64,000 bases of DNA from Fallopia convolvulus (Eukaryota; Streptophyta; Magnoliopsida; Caryophyllales; Polygonaceae). The notes beneath the pieces are model-generated. The model had not been told where the DNA came from. It saw only the letters and a list, made by a program, of their open reading frames with translations, and ran no database searches. Below, piece after piece: positions 1 through 11,297 of this stretch. The position numbers and the translations under genes are program-made. The stretch's first letter is position 1; each line of letters opens with the position of its first letter. The DNA is taken from NCBI GenBank assembly GCA_964016875.1, contig OZ024724.1, positions 9,534,501 to 9,598,500 on the forward strand, read 5' to 3'.

Positions 1-506
1 AGATGTCTAGTCTTTTACATATGTGTGTAGGGATGATACATGTAAGACTGACCCACCTTAAGACTCTCCAAAAGAGATTGTAGAGTTTTAAGTTAAACCA
101 TGATTAGTAGATTCCTCAAACATGAGTGTGTTATGGTCTCTCTTGATAATTTGTATTTCTTTAACACTGTTAAACGCTTTCCATAAAAGGGAGTTATAAA
201 GGTAGTAGTTGGGATTGCCAAAAGTTGAGTGGGAGTCATAGTCATACAAGACTGGAGAAGTCCTCCTAGTTCGTGTATACAATGATACATTGAATAGGAT
301 TGGTGTCTCGGCCACTTGAAGAGCGAGAACTGAAAATGCATGGCCATGCTCGGATGATTATTTTTCAATCGTTTAATTGGCAGTTCAAACTCAGATTTCA
401 AGAAATACATTTGACATTAGATATGAATGTCACCATATTGTCAAATAAGACATTAAGAGACAAAGGTATCTTATATTGCACACTTGTTTTAGGACAACTG
501 GGAGAT
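1..506 (+). mobile_element. 3' internal remnant of a Ty1/copia-like retrotransposon
   Basis: This stretch ends in a purine-rich tract (about 491-506) followed directly by TGAAGGAATCG. That layout resembles the polypurine tract and LTR start of SIRE/Tork-type Ty1/copia elements, which usually read GACAAGTGGGAGAT then TG. The short frames here show no recognisable reverse transcriptase or integrase motif, so this is probably the non-coding 3' internal region. The copy begins outside the window. The assignment rests on the tract and the style of the following sequence only. Confidence 0.4.
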
Positions 507-1101
507 TGAAGGAATCGTGTCCTTTAATCTAATGTGCAATGACTAAGCTTGGAATAGGGCAATTAATAAGAGATATTCAATCCGATTATTTTAGGAGTTA
601 TAGTGCTTTGCTAGAAGCCAACTACGACTAATGGGTTTAAGCGAGTTAAACTCACGGCTATTATAAACGGGTCCTATGCGGTCACTCACTTAGAGTTGAC
701 GGACTAGATCAAAATGAAAGAGGGTTTTATTATTAATATATATTTGATATATAATAATAATAATGAGATAAGATTTATTTGTGAAATAAATAAATAATGA
801 ATGAAAAAGGGTTTTATTTTTGGATGAAGGTTACAAATGAAAAGGTTTTGTAACTCCTCCAAAATTCATTATTCTTTATCTAGAAAGAAGAGGTTACAAT
901 TAGAGGGTTTTATTAGGGGCACAGAGCAAACTCCTTAAGAAGTTTGAGGGTACTAATTGGAATAACTTTTCTTTCTTGGGTACCACTCAGAAAAATGAAA
1001 AATTGAGGGGTATTGATTGGAATAACTTTTTTCCTTGGGCACTACTCAGAAAAATGAAAAATTGAGGGGTATCAACCGGAATTTCCCTTATAATTTTAAC
1101 A
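507..1101 (+). repeat. Probable 3' LTR of the Ty1/copia-like element
   Basis: The LTR begins TGAAGGAATC right after the purine tract and may end at TTTTAACA near 1101. The 3' boundary is a guess, because no second LTR is in the window to compare. The block around 600-700, with the word GCGGTCACTCACTTAGAG, resembles copia LTR sequence I have seen in other plants. It holds no gene. Confidence 0.35.
901..1088. repeat. Degenerate tandem repeat, unit about 60 bp
   Basis: Two clear units start at 961 and 1021. Each has AATAACTTTT, a TTGGG block, ACTCAGAAAAATGAAAAATT and a GAGGGGTAT block. A more diverged third unit precedes them from about 901. The repeat lies inside the probable copia LTR. Confidence 0.65.
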
Positions 1102-2790
1102 TGACCCACTTTGCAGGAATTGTTTTAATTTTTTTTTTTAGCTCCTTACCACTTCAGCTCACCATCTCTTTTTGATTCGATTCAGCTCACCATCTCTGAA
1201 TAGGTTATAAGATTATCTTAACTAAATGGATCTACGCAATCTTTGCTATACGATTTTGATGTAGTCATGCGGATTATGTACATTAGTAAAATCAAATGTA
1301 AAGTTGGGAAAGAAGATCGACACTAAAGGTATACCAAATCTTTGCTTTGGGGTTTAATTTTCTACTTTAACCGACAAAGGGAAAAAAGCGAAGAAATAAA
1401 AGCTCTTTATTTTTGTTCTATTGCTTTGGGGTTTAATGTTTTAAATGTTGGTTATTTGGAATGGAAAGAGTATAAAAAGGCTGGGCCGGGAAAAATTAAG
1501 CCCAATGACAAAAAGCCCTTCGGATGCCGTTGACTTGTTTCCCTAAGAAGGATATGAACTATATGATTAAGTGTGTGCTCCCCTACGCAGACAGAATCAT
1601 AGTTGTTTTGCAATCTAACAATATACTTTTGTAATAGGTACAAAAAGGATACAAGATCATTTCACTTTTCCTAAATAAGTATAATGATTTTTCTATAACA
1701 TTTTTTTTATATAAATAGCATTGTCGCAAGACTGGCAATGATATAAAGTTCATGAGTTATAATAAGGGGTCGTGCGTATGTAAGTCCAGCATATAAACAC
1801 ATGAGATTTTATCCTAAAATCCTAAAATCAATTGATAATAAGAGGAGTAACCAAATGCAATAAGAAGCGTAACCAAATAACTTTTATAGTAGGCATGTTT
1901 TATCTCAACTTTTAGATGTGGGAAAGGATATTCTCAACACTTTTAGATGAAAAACAAAAATATTTATTCGGTGTATTTCGTTTTTTATCTGAATCAGTTG
2001 AGAGGATTTTATTTTTTCAATGGACCCATAAAAAAAGAATTGATGAAGAACAACACATGCCCAAATGAAATAAGAGAAAGTAGGAAAATCGTACAAAGAA
2101 CACACACAACAAACAAGACACATGATAAAATAGCAAAAAACGCATATTTACAAATAAACATTCCATCTTTAAATATAATGTTAATATGTCTTGAATTTGT
2201 TGACTGTTGTTAATTGATACTAGCCAGGGTTTCGAGGGCGGAGCACCCGATAACATCAGGTGTTCCAGGGGGTTCTGTCCGCTGATAAGGGGTTCAGGGA
2301 CGGCGCCCCACAATGGTGGTCTTGCTTATTAGGCCGGTTTCATGAAAACTCATATAACGTCTTATTATTATATGTTCTATTCTACATCCATAATAAAGAA
2401 TTTCGTTTTTCTACCTATAGACGTAGCCAAAACACTATTGATGAACCATATAAAATTTATATACCTTTCTTTACACTTTTATCATTCTCATACAACAAAT
2501 ACAAACCACCCTTTCAGATCCCTTTTATCTAAACAAATCGAGCCCTACAAACAACTTTTAATGTCTTTGGGTTAAGAAACATATAAATATTGCCTATAAT
2601 TAAAGAATTACGAATTTATATTAGGAGAACTAAAATTGAGATGGTGTCATTACGAGGCTAGATGGACACTTTTGACACCTATACTCTATGTGCATTGTTT
2701 TTTTTCGTTTACTATATAGTAATCCATCTTAGTAACATAATTTACACTAACATATCCATCTTAGTAGCATAATTTACACTAACATTTACA
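1102..2790. other. AT-rich spacer without a recognisable gene
   Basis: No frame here shows a protein family I recognise. Two local features stand out. One is a GC-rich islet at about 2221-2340, rich in GGCGGAGC and GGCGCCCC type words, which may be a fragment of another repeat. The other is a small direct repeat of about 32 bp at 2722-2785, built on ATCCATCTTAGTA then CATAATTTACACTAACA. Confidence 0.5.
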
Positions 2791-3263
2791 TTAGGGTTCG
2801 TTCGATATTATGAAGCTAGCTGATATGAATTGACTCTAAAGCTAAAATTGATATGAATTTATTTAAGTTGAAACTTATTTTGTAGTTAAACTTCATGGTT
2901 GGAATTCAAAATTTATTTTGGTAGATAATTTTTTTAGATGTTCGGTACACTAAGTTTATTGAAGTTGATTTTCATAATAATAAGGGCAGATATTATAAAA
3001 ATAATATTAAAATAAATTAAATAAAAGATCTAATTTATATTTTTTGGATAATATGTAGAAGAATTTTGCATAAGCTTCCATAAGCTCATATAAGGTCGAG
3101 GAATATAACATATTTTGGACAAATTTTCAACTACCTTCAGTTTTGATAAGTTTTGATAAGTTTCCATCAACTGCGCGCACTAAACGCTTATACAAAAGCT
3201 TTTTTTGCATAAACTTCAATAAATTTCTTAAGTTCAATTTAAGTCACGCCGAACGGACCCTAA
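2791..3263. mobile_element. MITE with TTAGGGT-CGTTCG terminal inverted repeats
   Basis: The left end reads TTAGGGTTCGTTCG. The right end reads CGAACGGACCCTAA, whose reverse complement is TTAGGGTCCGTTCG, giving one mismatch over 14 bp. The element is 473 bp, AT-rich and non-coding, as expected of a MITE. The terminal TTA and TAA suggest the PIF/Harbinger (Tourist) type, but they are not a clean direct duplication, so the superfamily is tentative. Confidence 0.6.
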
Positions 3264-4249
3264 ATATTATAATTATGATAATTTTTAATTTTTTCAATTA
3301 GATAAATAGTTATATTTTAAAACTATTTCTGTAATTTGAAAATAGTTTTAAAATATCCTAAATATAAAAAATTTGGGATATTTTTCAATATAATTTCTTA
3401 TCTATTAGAGAATAAGTTAGAAACTTATTTAATTACATGATTTATATCACATGTCTTTCATTATTATATACGAGTATATACCACTATCTAAAAGGAATTC
3501 TAAAAAGACACACTTTAAATTTTATTAAAAAAAAGTATTACGGAGTAATTGACAAGAAACAAAAGAATAACTATGCGAACCCAATGTTCGATTCCTTTGT
3601 AGGAGTGTAGGACCACCAATCATTTTGGACCAATAAGTATGCTTCCATAATGCCCTAAAAACACAATTAAGCTTTAAAAATTTAACAATTAAAAAAAAAA
3701 AGGACATTCTTTATCTTGATTAGTTGAAGGTTTGAATTTGTTTCATCGTGACTCGTGAGGGTGATATGTTATAAAGTTTGCCTCTTGTAAACTAATTATT
3801 GTAAATGTTTGTGTAAATGAGTTTATGTCTAGATAAGTAATTGAATTGGTCATGACTCGGGTGTCCGATTATGATATGTTAAATAAACGATACTATAGTA
3901 TGCATTAGCTTTGAAATATATATCTGCAAAAAAAAATAATCGTTTTTTGAGTAATTTTAAATAAGTGAGTTGAGTGTCGTAAATTGCTTCATTCATGATC
4001 AAATTTCAAAAGTTCGGACTCGGGAATAGGAAAATATATCATTGGAAAGGCGGTAAAAAAGAATGAAAAAGGAAATATAGGATTCATTATGCTAGATTAG
4101 AAAGGGAAATGGACAACTTGATATAAAGATGTTTGATTGCAATTAAGGTCAATATCTTCACACTTGTAGATATGGGATAGGATTTGTGTATTCAGAGGGA
4201 TCCACCATGGACTTCATTTTTTTAGGGCCCGCACAAATAATTTTCCTTG
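3264..4249. other. AT-rich spacer, nothing recognised
   Basis: This is non-coding, AT-rich sequence. Frames are short and show no known domains. I see no repeat structure beyond simple A/T runs. Confidence 0.5.
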
Positions 4250-4258
4250 TTTATTTAA

Positions 4259-5295
4259 GGTAAAATTGCTTGAAATAACATCAACTTTCTGTTTAGTTGC
4301 TAAAAATAACACCAACTTTAAAACAATTTAAAATAAACATGAACTAAGTAAGTGTTACTTAAAATAGCACAATCACAACTTTTTACCTATTTTAACCGGT
4401 AACACTTAAAAAAAATAATACTGAAATTGCTAGATGACTGTATTTGTAATGGCAACAAGGATTTACAAAATATAAAAAAATAAAGTCAAATAAAAAGGTT
4501 AAAATCAATAAATTTGTATACCACTCTCGAAATTCGGTGTTGAACACCGTCCTGCACTCCTGCACACAAATAAGGAGATGGCCACATTATTGAAAAGCGT
4601 CCGGCTGATCGATCTGTTCACCCAGGCGACATAAATTGCCTCCATCGTCGGAAAAACCAGTCTCAAACCTCCGTGTTAGTCCTCGTCATTCAAAAACCTA
4701 ATTTCATCTCAATATTAGTAAGTCTCAGTCCAATTATTGAGTCTGATTTTAACTTAAATCTCACAACTATGTAGTCTGATTTGTGCAATTTCTCATGAAA
4801 TCAAGCCAGATCTGTTCAATTCCAACAGAAATAGCATGAAAATCGATCAGATTGAAGCAAATAAAAGTACTAAGGGGAGGCGCCGATGAGGATGAGCTTG
4901 GAGAAAAGGTCGGGGCGGAAAATGGAGGCGAGGGAAGACAATGGCAGTTTCTAGGGAAGTCAAAGATTAACGTTTTTAGGCCTGCCTTATACATTAGTTG
5001 AGCAAAGGAGAAGGGAAGACAATCGCAGTTTCTAGGGTTTTCAATTACGATTCGAAGGGAGGCGATTTTAGTTGATGGAGTCTGAGTTTTTTTGCCAACG
5101 TAAATTCTTTTATTTTTTATTTTTTTGTAATATTGACGTATGTCATCCAAAATAACCGGTTGAGCAAGTAAAAGGTTAATATTATGCTATTTTTTGTAAC
5201 ACTTACTTAGTTTATGTTTATTTTAAATTGTTTAAAAGTTGATGTTATTTTTAGCAACTACATACAAAGTTGGTGTTATTTCAATCAATTTTGCC
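4259..5295. mobile_element. Non-autonomous Mutator-like element (MULE), possible Pack-MULE
   Basis: Terminal inverted repeats of about 150 bp lie at 4259-4409 and 5147-5295. Both begin with GG(T/G)CAAAATTG-like ends, then GAAATAACA, AGTTGCTAAAAATAACA and ACTAAGTAAGTGTTAC. An exact 9-bp target duplication, TTTATTTAA, sits at 4250-4258 and 5296-5304. Long inverted repeats with a 9-bp duplication are the hallmark of Mutator-like elements. No transposase frame is present, so it would need one supplied in trans. The centre (about 4550-5110) has a different, GC-richer composition and may be captured host sequence. Confidence 0.85.
4767..5150 (-). CDS. Unrecognised 127-codon frame inside the MULE
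   Basis: This is an open frame on the minus strand within the MULE cargo. I do not recognise a family. It contains two similar short blocks, NPRNCDCLPF and FPRNCHCLPS, so the cargo carries a small internal duplication (about 4930-4960 and 5010-5040 on the plus strand), and a serine-rich stretch. It may be a fragment of a captured gene read in a non-native frame. On the plus strand near 4579, an ATG opens 18 codons (MATLLKSVRLID...) before a stop, which looks like an exon start. Neither is shown to be expressed. Confidence 0.2.
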   Translation of the reverse strand: MDDIRQYYKKIKNKRIYVGKKTQTPSTKIASLRIVIENPRNCDCLPFSFAQLMYKAGLKTLIFDFPRNCHCLPSPPFSAPTFSPSSSSSAPPLSTFICFNLIDFHAISVGIEQIWLDFMRNCTNQTT

Positions 5296-5468
5296 TTTAT
5301 TTAATCACATGTATATTATGAACAATTATGCATGCTTCAATTTGTGACTTACTTAATCAACTTTTTTTAATTGTGTACGTCAAGTAACTAATTAACTTAA
5401 ATCCGGATTTAAATTGAACGCATACGCGGATAGCCGTTTAGGGCATCGGGGTACCTACCTTACAATCT

Positions 5469-6791
5469 TGCATGAAATATTCTTTTTTTTTTGAGAAAAA
5501 GACAGTAATAACCACATTTCAATAATATGTTCCAAAAATAAACCCCTCCATTATAATTTAGTCAATACTAACCTTTACAGTAAAAACAGACTAAATTACC
5601 CCCTAATTAGATATACGTAGATTTTCACTTCCTTGTCAATTAATCCAATCCTCGTCTATACTCCATCCCCAACCCTTCCACTGGCCAGTCGCCACCAGCC
5701 TACTCGTCAGCCGAAGAGTTTGATATCGTTGTCACTCTAATCACATATATATCGTTCTCATCTACGTCGAGATTTGTCGAGGACGAATTGTAGAAGTATT
5801 TGTCTCGGCGCCGTCGCCCGTCGTCCACCATCTGTCACCGTCCTATGCCGTTGTCCACCGATGCCGCTTGCCGTCCCTCCATTGTTGTTGGCGAGGAAGA
5901 AGACAGTTATATATTTTACATTAAATGTTTTAGTTACATAAAATAGTTGATTACTGTAAATTTATTACATAAAATATGGTTGCTACACAAATTATTTATT
6001 TGATTTGATTTGAACGGTTTCAATAAATAAATTTTATTTTAAATATTACATAAAAATTAGGTAGTTACACTAATTGATTTATGTGTTAGTGTCAATAGAT
6101 TACATCAAATAGGGTTGTTACATAAAAGTTACACTAATCAGTTTATTTACACTAATAATACAACAAGAATTTTTGTTACATAAATTTTGGTACACTAATA
6201 ACTAATTAGTTTATGTACACTAATTTTGCTACATTAATTTAGGATTAGTGTCTACATGAATTTTTTGTTACATAAATATTGCTACACTAATGAGTTTATT
6301 TACACTAGTTTTATTACATTAATTTAGAATTAGTGTATTAGTCTACATGAAATTTTGTTACATTAATTAGTTTATTTACACTAATTTTGTTACATTAATT
6401 TAGATTAGTGTATTAGTCTACATGAAATTTTGATACAATAATTAGTTTATTTACTTTATTTAGATTAGTGGCGGTCGGTGGAAGCGATCAGTGAAAGCAG
6501 AGATTCACCGGTGGGGGTCGATAGGCAACAAGATAGATTCAAACGGAAGCAGTTGGTGGTATAAACGGCGGCAGCCAATGGTGCGACAGCCGACAGGGAT
6601 ACCGGTGAGATCTAATAATCAATGTGAATTGTAATTAAGAGTTAAGGGTACTTTGGGCTTTTTTTAAAAAAAAGTATAGTTTTGGAAAAATGACTAGGTA
6701 AGGGTGTATTTAAGGAATCAAACAGTGTAAGGGGGATTATTAAGGAATTTTTCTCTTTTTTTTTTTTTGGTAGAATGCATGAAATATTCTT
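5469..6791. mobile_element. 1.3-kb insertion flanked by a 16-bp direct repeat
   Basis: The word TGCATGAAATATTCTT occurs at 5469-5484 and again at 6776-6791. Between them, 5493-6756 has degenerate inverted ends of the form GAGAAAAA-N5-TAATAA(C/T)CC, flanked on both sides by T runs of 10 or more. It could be a diverged Mutator-like element whose target duplication is the T run, lying within a larger 16-bp duplication, or one insertion with a long duplication. The interior has GC-rich blocks (about 5650-5890 and 6470-6600) and no recognisable protein. Confidence 0.5.
6060..6465. repeat. Degenerate tandem repeat, unit about 75 bp
   Basis: Units contain AGTTTATTTACACTA, TTACATTAATTTAGA, ATTAGTGTATTAGTCTACAT and GAAATTTTG in the same order. 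The last two units (about 6290-6440) are the clearest, and earlier ones are partial. Confidence 0.55.
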
Positions 6792-6960
6792 ATACAACGA
6801 AGAGTGCATGCCCGCTAATTTGTCTATATTATTAATACTTCGACACCTTGAATTGCTTGAAATTTGCTGGGTTCAATTGATTAATAAACCATAATTTAAG
6901 GTATGCTTGTCATGTTAATTGCAATCAAATTAGTATGCGTCAATGCGAGAACATTTTTTT

Positions 6961-7751
6961 GGGGGGGGGGGGGGGGGGAAATTACACAAAACCACCTTTA
7001 AATTATGCTATTTTTTAAAAACCACCCAGAAAAGGCTAATATTAACAAAAGCACCCATAAACATAAAAAGCTTTCAATTAACCACCCAAATCCTAACTTA
7101 TTAATTTTTCATTAATATTTTAACATGTAAAGACATTTATACCCTTATCATCATTCATTTTTTCATAATCATCATTTTATAGTTGGTAAAAAGAGAAGAA
7201 TAATAGCTCATTAACCTCCTTTATGGATTCTTCGAGCGTAAATTTATCAATAATGACAAACACTTTTTATAACCCCTTTCCTAGATTATTCAATCTTAAA
7301 TTTATATATGCAGCAACTCACATTTGCCAATTAACAAAACACCCACTAAAATTAAGATTCTTGAAAACTCTTGTTGGAATTTTGTAGCATTTCAAAATTT
7401 AAAAACCAAATCGAAATCAGCCTACTTTGTGTGGGTGCAACTCGCTCTACAAATTACAAGGTAGTGGTTCAGGCTTTGTATTCGACATTGAAGTGCTTCA
7501 CGAGGGTTGAAGTTAGTCTCCAAATTGTCGAGATTGAAGTCGGCGACTTGAAACTTTCAAACCACGTTGATGCAAAGTTCTCTTCTTTTCGCATTACTTT
7601 GTATAATAATTCTCTAGTAAATGAGTAAACATAAGGATATAAAGGTCTTTTCGTCACAAAAATAGTGTTGGGTGGTTATTTGAAAGATTTTTATTTTTAT
7701 TGGTGGTTTTATGAAAATTAGCTTTTTAATGATGGTTTTGTGTAATTTACC
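6961..7751. mobile_element. MULE-like element with an 18-nt poly(G) left tip
   Basis: The left end is a run of 18 G (6961-6978) followed by AAATTACACAAAACCACC. The right end, reverse complemented, reads GGTAAATTACACAAAACCA. Further ACCACC words are mirrored as GGTGG near the right end, so terminal inverted repeats of roughly 90 bp are present. The tip sequence is typical of plant Mutator-like elements. I could not confirm a 9-bp target duplication; the right flank ATTTTTGTG only loosely resembles the left ATTTTTTT. Confidence 0.55.
7371..7628 (+). CDS. Unrecognised 85-codon frame inside the MULE-like element
   Basis: This is a short open frame in the GC-richer centre of the 6961-7751 element. 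It shows no transposase motif or other family I know. It could be captured sequence or a chance frame. The predicted start is not an ATG with supporting context. Confidence 0.12.
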   Translation: MLEFCSISKFKNQIEISLLCVGATRSTNYKVVVQALYSTLKCFTRVEVSLQIVEIEVGDLKLSNHVDAKFSSFRITLYNNSLVNE

Positions 7752-8654
7752 ATTTTTGTGTGGTACGGTAGTTAAAACAATTCTCTACGATCAGTTGGTT
7801 TGATAAATTGTAGTCGACTTTTATTTTAATTTGATGTTTTATTATTAGGTAAAAATTCGGTATTCCGGACAGACCGGGTAAAACAAGAGACCGAGTAAAC
7901 GGCGATTGAAAACCCACACGAAACAACCCAAAACAACAACAAAAAACTTGAAGAAAAGTACATTTTTTTTATGTAATTAAACTTATTTATCAATCTATCA
8001 TACCAAATAATATAATTAATATAGTTGGTGACATAAGATATTTATTGTATATATTGTAGTAGTGAAATAAATATTTTAAGGCACGTATTCCCATATTTTC
8101 AATTTTAAGTGAAATAAAATATATTTTTTTGTTGTTTTTATTAATTTTAAGCTGCATACTTTAATTGCATAATTGATATAAATTAATCAATTTTAATCAA
8201 TTTATATATTTATATTGAATATAATATTATATTATTAAATAAAATCTAAAATTAAATAGTGTAATTGGATAAATAAAATTTATAAAGAAAATAAAGTTAG
8301 TAGATTTTGAAAAATGAAATGAGGTTGTGGATTGTGAGGATAAAGTAGAAATGGGTTTTAAAATGAGATAAAGGATTGAGAAGGTTAATTTTGGGGTTAA
8401 AAACTCAAAAATAGATTGAGCTTGTGAATGGTCTTACGATCAATAATTTTTAAAGTTGAAGATTAATATTTTTTCAATATGATGCTATCTTATGTTTGAT
8501 AAGATATAATCAGGGTCTTTAGTTATGAATTTTTTTGTTATTAAATATATTTACATATAATAAAATGATAATTTAGTTTGATATTGTTTAAATTTTAAAT
8601 TTGACGTTTCTAATTTTTTTTAATTTCTTAGTGTTTAGGAATTTTTAAAGTAAA
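7752..8654. other. AT-rich spacer, nothing recognised
   Basis: This is very AT-rich sequence with many ATAT and TTTAAT runs. I see no gene-like frame or repeat boundary. A slightly GC-richer patch lies at about 7855-7935. Confidence 0.5.
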
Positions 8655-10480
8655 CTAGGAGGACAGTCCCGTGCATACGCACGGGACATGTTTTTAACAT
8701 GCATTCGTTTATTTTTTTTGTAATTTTTAACGTTTTATAAAATATATTTTTGCCGTTTGAATTTTTAAAAATATTTGAAACTTGTAATTGTATAAGAATT
8801 GAAACCACATGTGGGTTGTTTGATTTTAAAAAAATCATAAAAGTTAGTACGTTCGAATTTTGTATGAAAAATTGTGTATTTTTTCACACCTAATACTTGA
8901 AATTTGTCACCCAATATGAAAACTTTGCACACACTACAAAATTTTTTAATTGCCATTAGATGTTGTATGCATTTATATATCGTTAGACACATAAGAGCTT
9001 TGGTAATGTTTATATTTTAAATTTCAAACAATTTAGAACAAAATGAATCATAATTAGTCAATTCATACGATTCAATTGATTATATATTTTTAGAAGTGAT
9101 GTTTCTTTAAGAAAATCACAATAAAAATTCACATTAACTATATTCTTTCAAAAATTTAAAAATCAATTTACAAACTTAACCCTCAAAAATATATTTGCAT
9201 AAAATAATATTCTTGTATATATAACAAAAAGTTTGTTTGATCTAAGTTGACAACAATTTAGTTTTTTAAAGATCAATTATAATATAGTATTAAAAATAGT
9301 AATATTAGATAGAAATTAGTTTAAATTATAAATGAAAATAGGCTTCCAGTATAATATCGAAGAAGAGATTTGAACAAATATATAATAGAATTAAGATTTC
9401 AATAACCTATAATGCACAGAGAAAAAATAATTTATACATACCTTGAGCTATTCATGTTTATAATTGTAACCATGGAGAGAATTGTAGACACAAGAAAGGG
9501 AGAAGTGTGCATGTCAATGGATTTCTTTGTACAATAATGTATATATAGGCTAATCCATGGAATACAATTGGTCAAAATACATTCATATAAATAATGGTGT
9601 AATTAAGAGTGGTAAATGTGGACAATAAGTACACATATAAGAGGATAAATATCCTAAGAGTATCTCTATGTGTAGGTATACATCCATATTATAAATTGAA
9701 ATAAATAAGATGTAATTAGGGGTGGTAAATATGGACAATAAGTACACCTTTAAGATGATAAGTATCCTAAGAGTATCTCTATGTGTAGGTATGCATCCAT
9801 ATTATAAATTAAAATAAATAGGATGTAATTAAAGGTGTTAAATGTGGACAATAAGTACACCTTTAAGAGGATAAGTATCCTAATAGTATCTCTATTTGTA
9901 GCTATACATCCATATTATACATTGAAATACTTATAACATTTATACAATAATAGACATATTAAAAAATAGGACTATTCCTTAAACTTTAAATAGGACTAAA
10001 CTAATCAAATAGGACTATTCCTTATATCATCTTTTGTTGAGTTGGTTGAACAATTTAAATAGGACTAAAATAATTAGACATGATGTTCACAAAGAGACTT
10101 GAACCGTAAACTTTTATAAAAAAATAAATAAAGTCATATGTAATAAATTTTTCTCACATACATAATTTTATATAGATAGATGTATTAGAATTAGATCATT
10201 ACTACTATTCCTTCAACAAAAAAGAGATTATTAATCTAAATTATTTATGCAACATAAACAATTGTTAGGCAATAGGCATAAAAACTTTATCTAGAATGGG
10301 GAAAAAAATTATTTAGAGATTCGAACTTTAGACCTTCTTTACAAATGCCAACATTTTAACAATTGTGCCAAAGAGCTCATCTTGTCATATAAAACATTTG
10401 ATTTGATTTAATACATTTGAAATTTTTAATCAAGTGCAATAAATGCTCCATGTACACAACTTTTTAATGTTATATATAGA
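8655..10480 (-). mobile_element. Non-autonomous Helitron-like element
   Basis: Read on the minus strand, the element starts TCTATATATAAC (plus-strand end 10480). It ends with a perfect 9-bp hairpin, GTCCCGTGC-GTAT-GCACGGGAC (plus 8666-8687), then a short spacer and CTAG (8655-8658). The flanking bases are A before TC and T after CTAG, the A|T target of Helitrons. TC at the 5' end, a 3' hairpin and CTRR termini are the family's defining marks. No Rep/helicase frame is present. The left tip is well supported. The TC end is a plausible match, not a proven one. Confidence 0.55.
9585..9925. repeat. 113-bp tandem repeat, three units
   Basis: The word TGTAATTA starts units at 9598, 9711 and 9824, so the period is 113 bp twice. 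Units share GGACAATAAGTACAC, GATAAGTATCCTAA, AGTATCTCTATG and CATCCATATTATA. The array lies inside the Helitron-like element, where such arrays are common. Confidence 0.85.
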
Positions 10481-10562
10481 TGGGTCACGTTAATGTGAAC
10501 ATTCATTTTGGGCATTTTACTCCACTTCTTGTCTAGGACAGAGCGAGATCGAGAGAGGAGAA

Positions 10563-10914
10563 TAGGGATGCACATGGGGGCGGGGCGGGGCGGGGAATGT
10601 ATTTTCCGTTCCCATCCCCGAATAATATTATGTCCTCTATCTCCGCCCAGTTCCCGTTTAATCCCCGCGGGTAACGGGGCGGGGAATCCCCATCGGTTTT
10701 CAGGTTGTTAACGGGGCCCCGTTTATTATAAAAATATATTTTAAACTCTAAAGAAATTTACAAATATCAAATTTAATAACATAAATTTTAAATTTCATTA
10801 TATAATATATAGATATATATAAATTTTTAAAATTAAAAACTACCATTATATTTAAAATCTATTTTTATTCCATGTTTTATAAATAAAAAAATAAAAAAAA
10901 CATATCGGGTATAT
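10563..10914. mobile_element. hAT-like GC-rich element copy 1, left part
   Basis: It begins TAGGGATGCACATGGG followed by GCGGGGCGGGG blocks, then an AT-rich middle. The end of the right part (19821) mirrors this start, and the tip style (TAGGGATG) is common in plant non-autonomous hAT-like elements. I found no clean 8-bp target duplication, so the superfamily is inferred. The copy is interrupted by solo LTR X, whose tatat target duplication begins at 10910. Confidence 0.55.
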
Positions 10915-11297
10915 TGATGATGTATTTTTCGTGGTCGTTTATACCTATCAAAGAAACCTAACTCAACCAACTCAATAGAGCGGTAAGCAAGGGTCGATCC
11001 CACAGAGACTCGTGTATGAATGTTATTACTTATTTGCCAAGTAACTAATATGGGGGGTTTATTGATTGAAATTCTAAATTACTATGCAGATTGAAAACAA
11101 ACTATGAATGCAATTATGATTGAGTTTAACAAGTATGAGAAAAGCATGTTCAACTAATTAGATCCATCATGATATTGCTTTATTGATCATCGATTCTCTT
11201 GATTCTCTTCTCACTTGAACAATCTATTGTGGATAATGATCCTACTAAGGACTAAAACCCAAACTTCATATTTAGTTGATAGACCAACCAATTCTAA
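10915..11297 (-). repeat. Solo LTR X, 3' part (minus orientation)
   Basis: X begins TGATGATGTA at 10915 and ends GCTATCA at 19598. It is flanked by tatat at 10910-10914 and 19599-19603. Read on the minus strand, this part is the 3' end of the LTR, with a GTGGGATCGACCC word typical of plant gypsy LTR ends. With element A removed, X is about 1.4 kb and lacks any internal region or primer site, so it is a solo LTR left by LTR-LTR recombination. Confidence 0.75.

Noticed and set aside
2221..2340. GC-rich islet as an organelle insertion or RNA gene
   Set aside because: I could not match it to a tRNA, rRNA or organelle gene by eye; it may be a repeat fragment.
5930..6470. Centromeric satellite
   Set aside because: The repeat units are few, degenerate and confined to one insertion.
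1..10562. Host protein-coding genes in the left 10 kb
   Set aside because: All frames are short, AT-rich and without recognisable domains; codon use and context do not suggest exons apart from possible MULE cargo.
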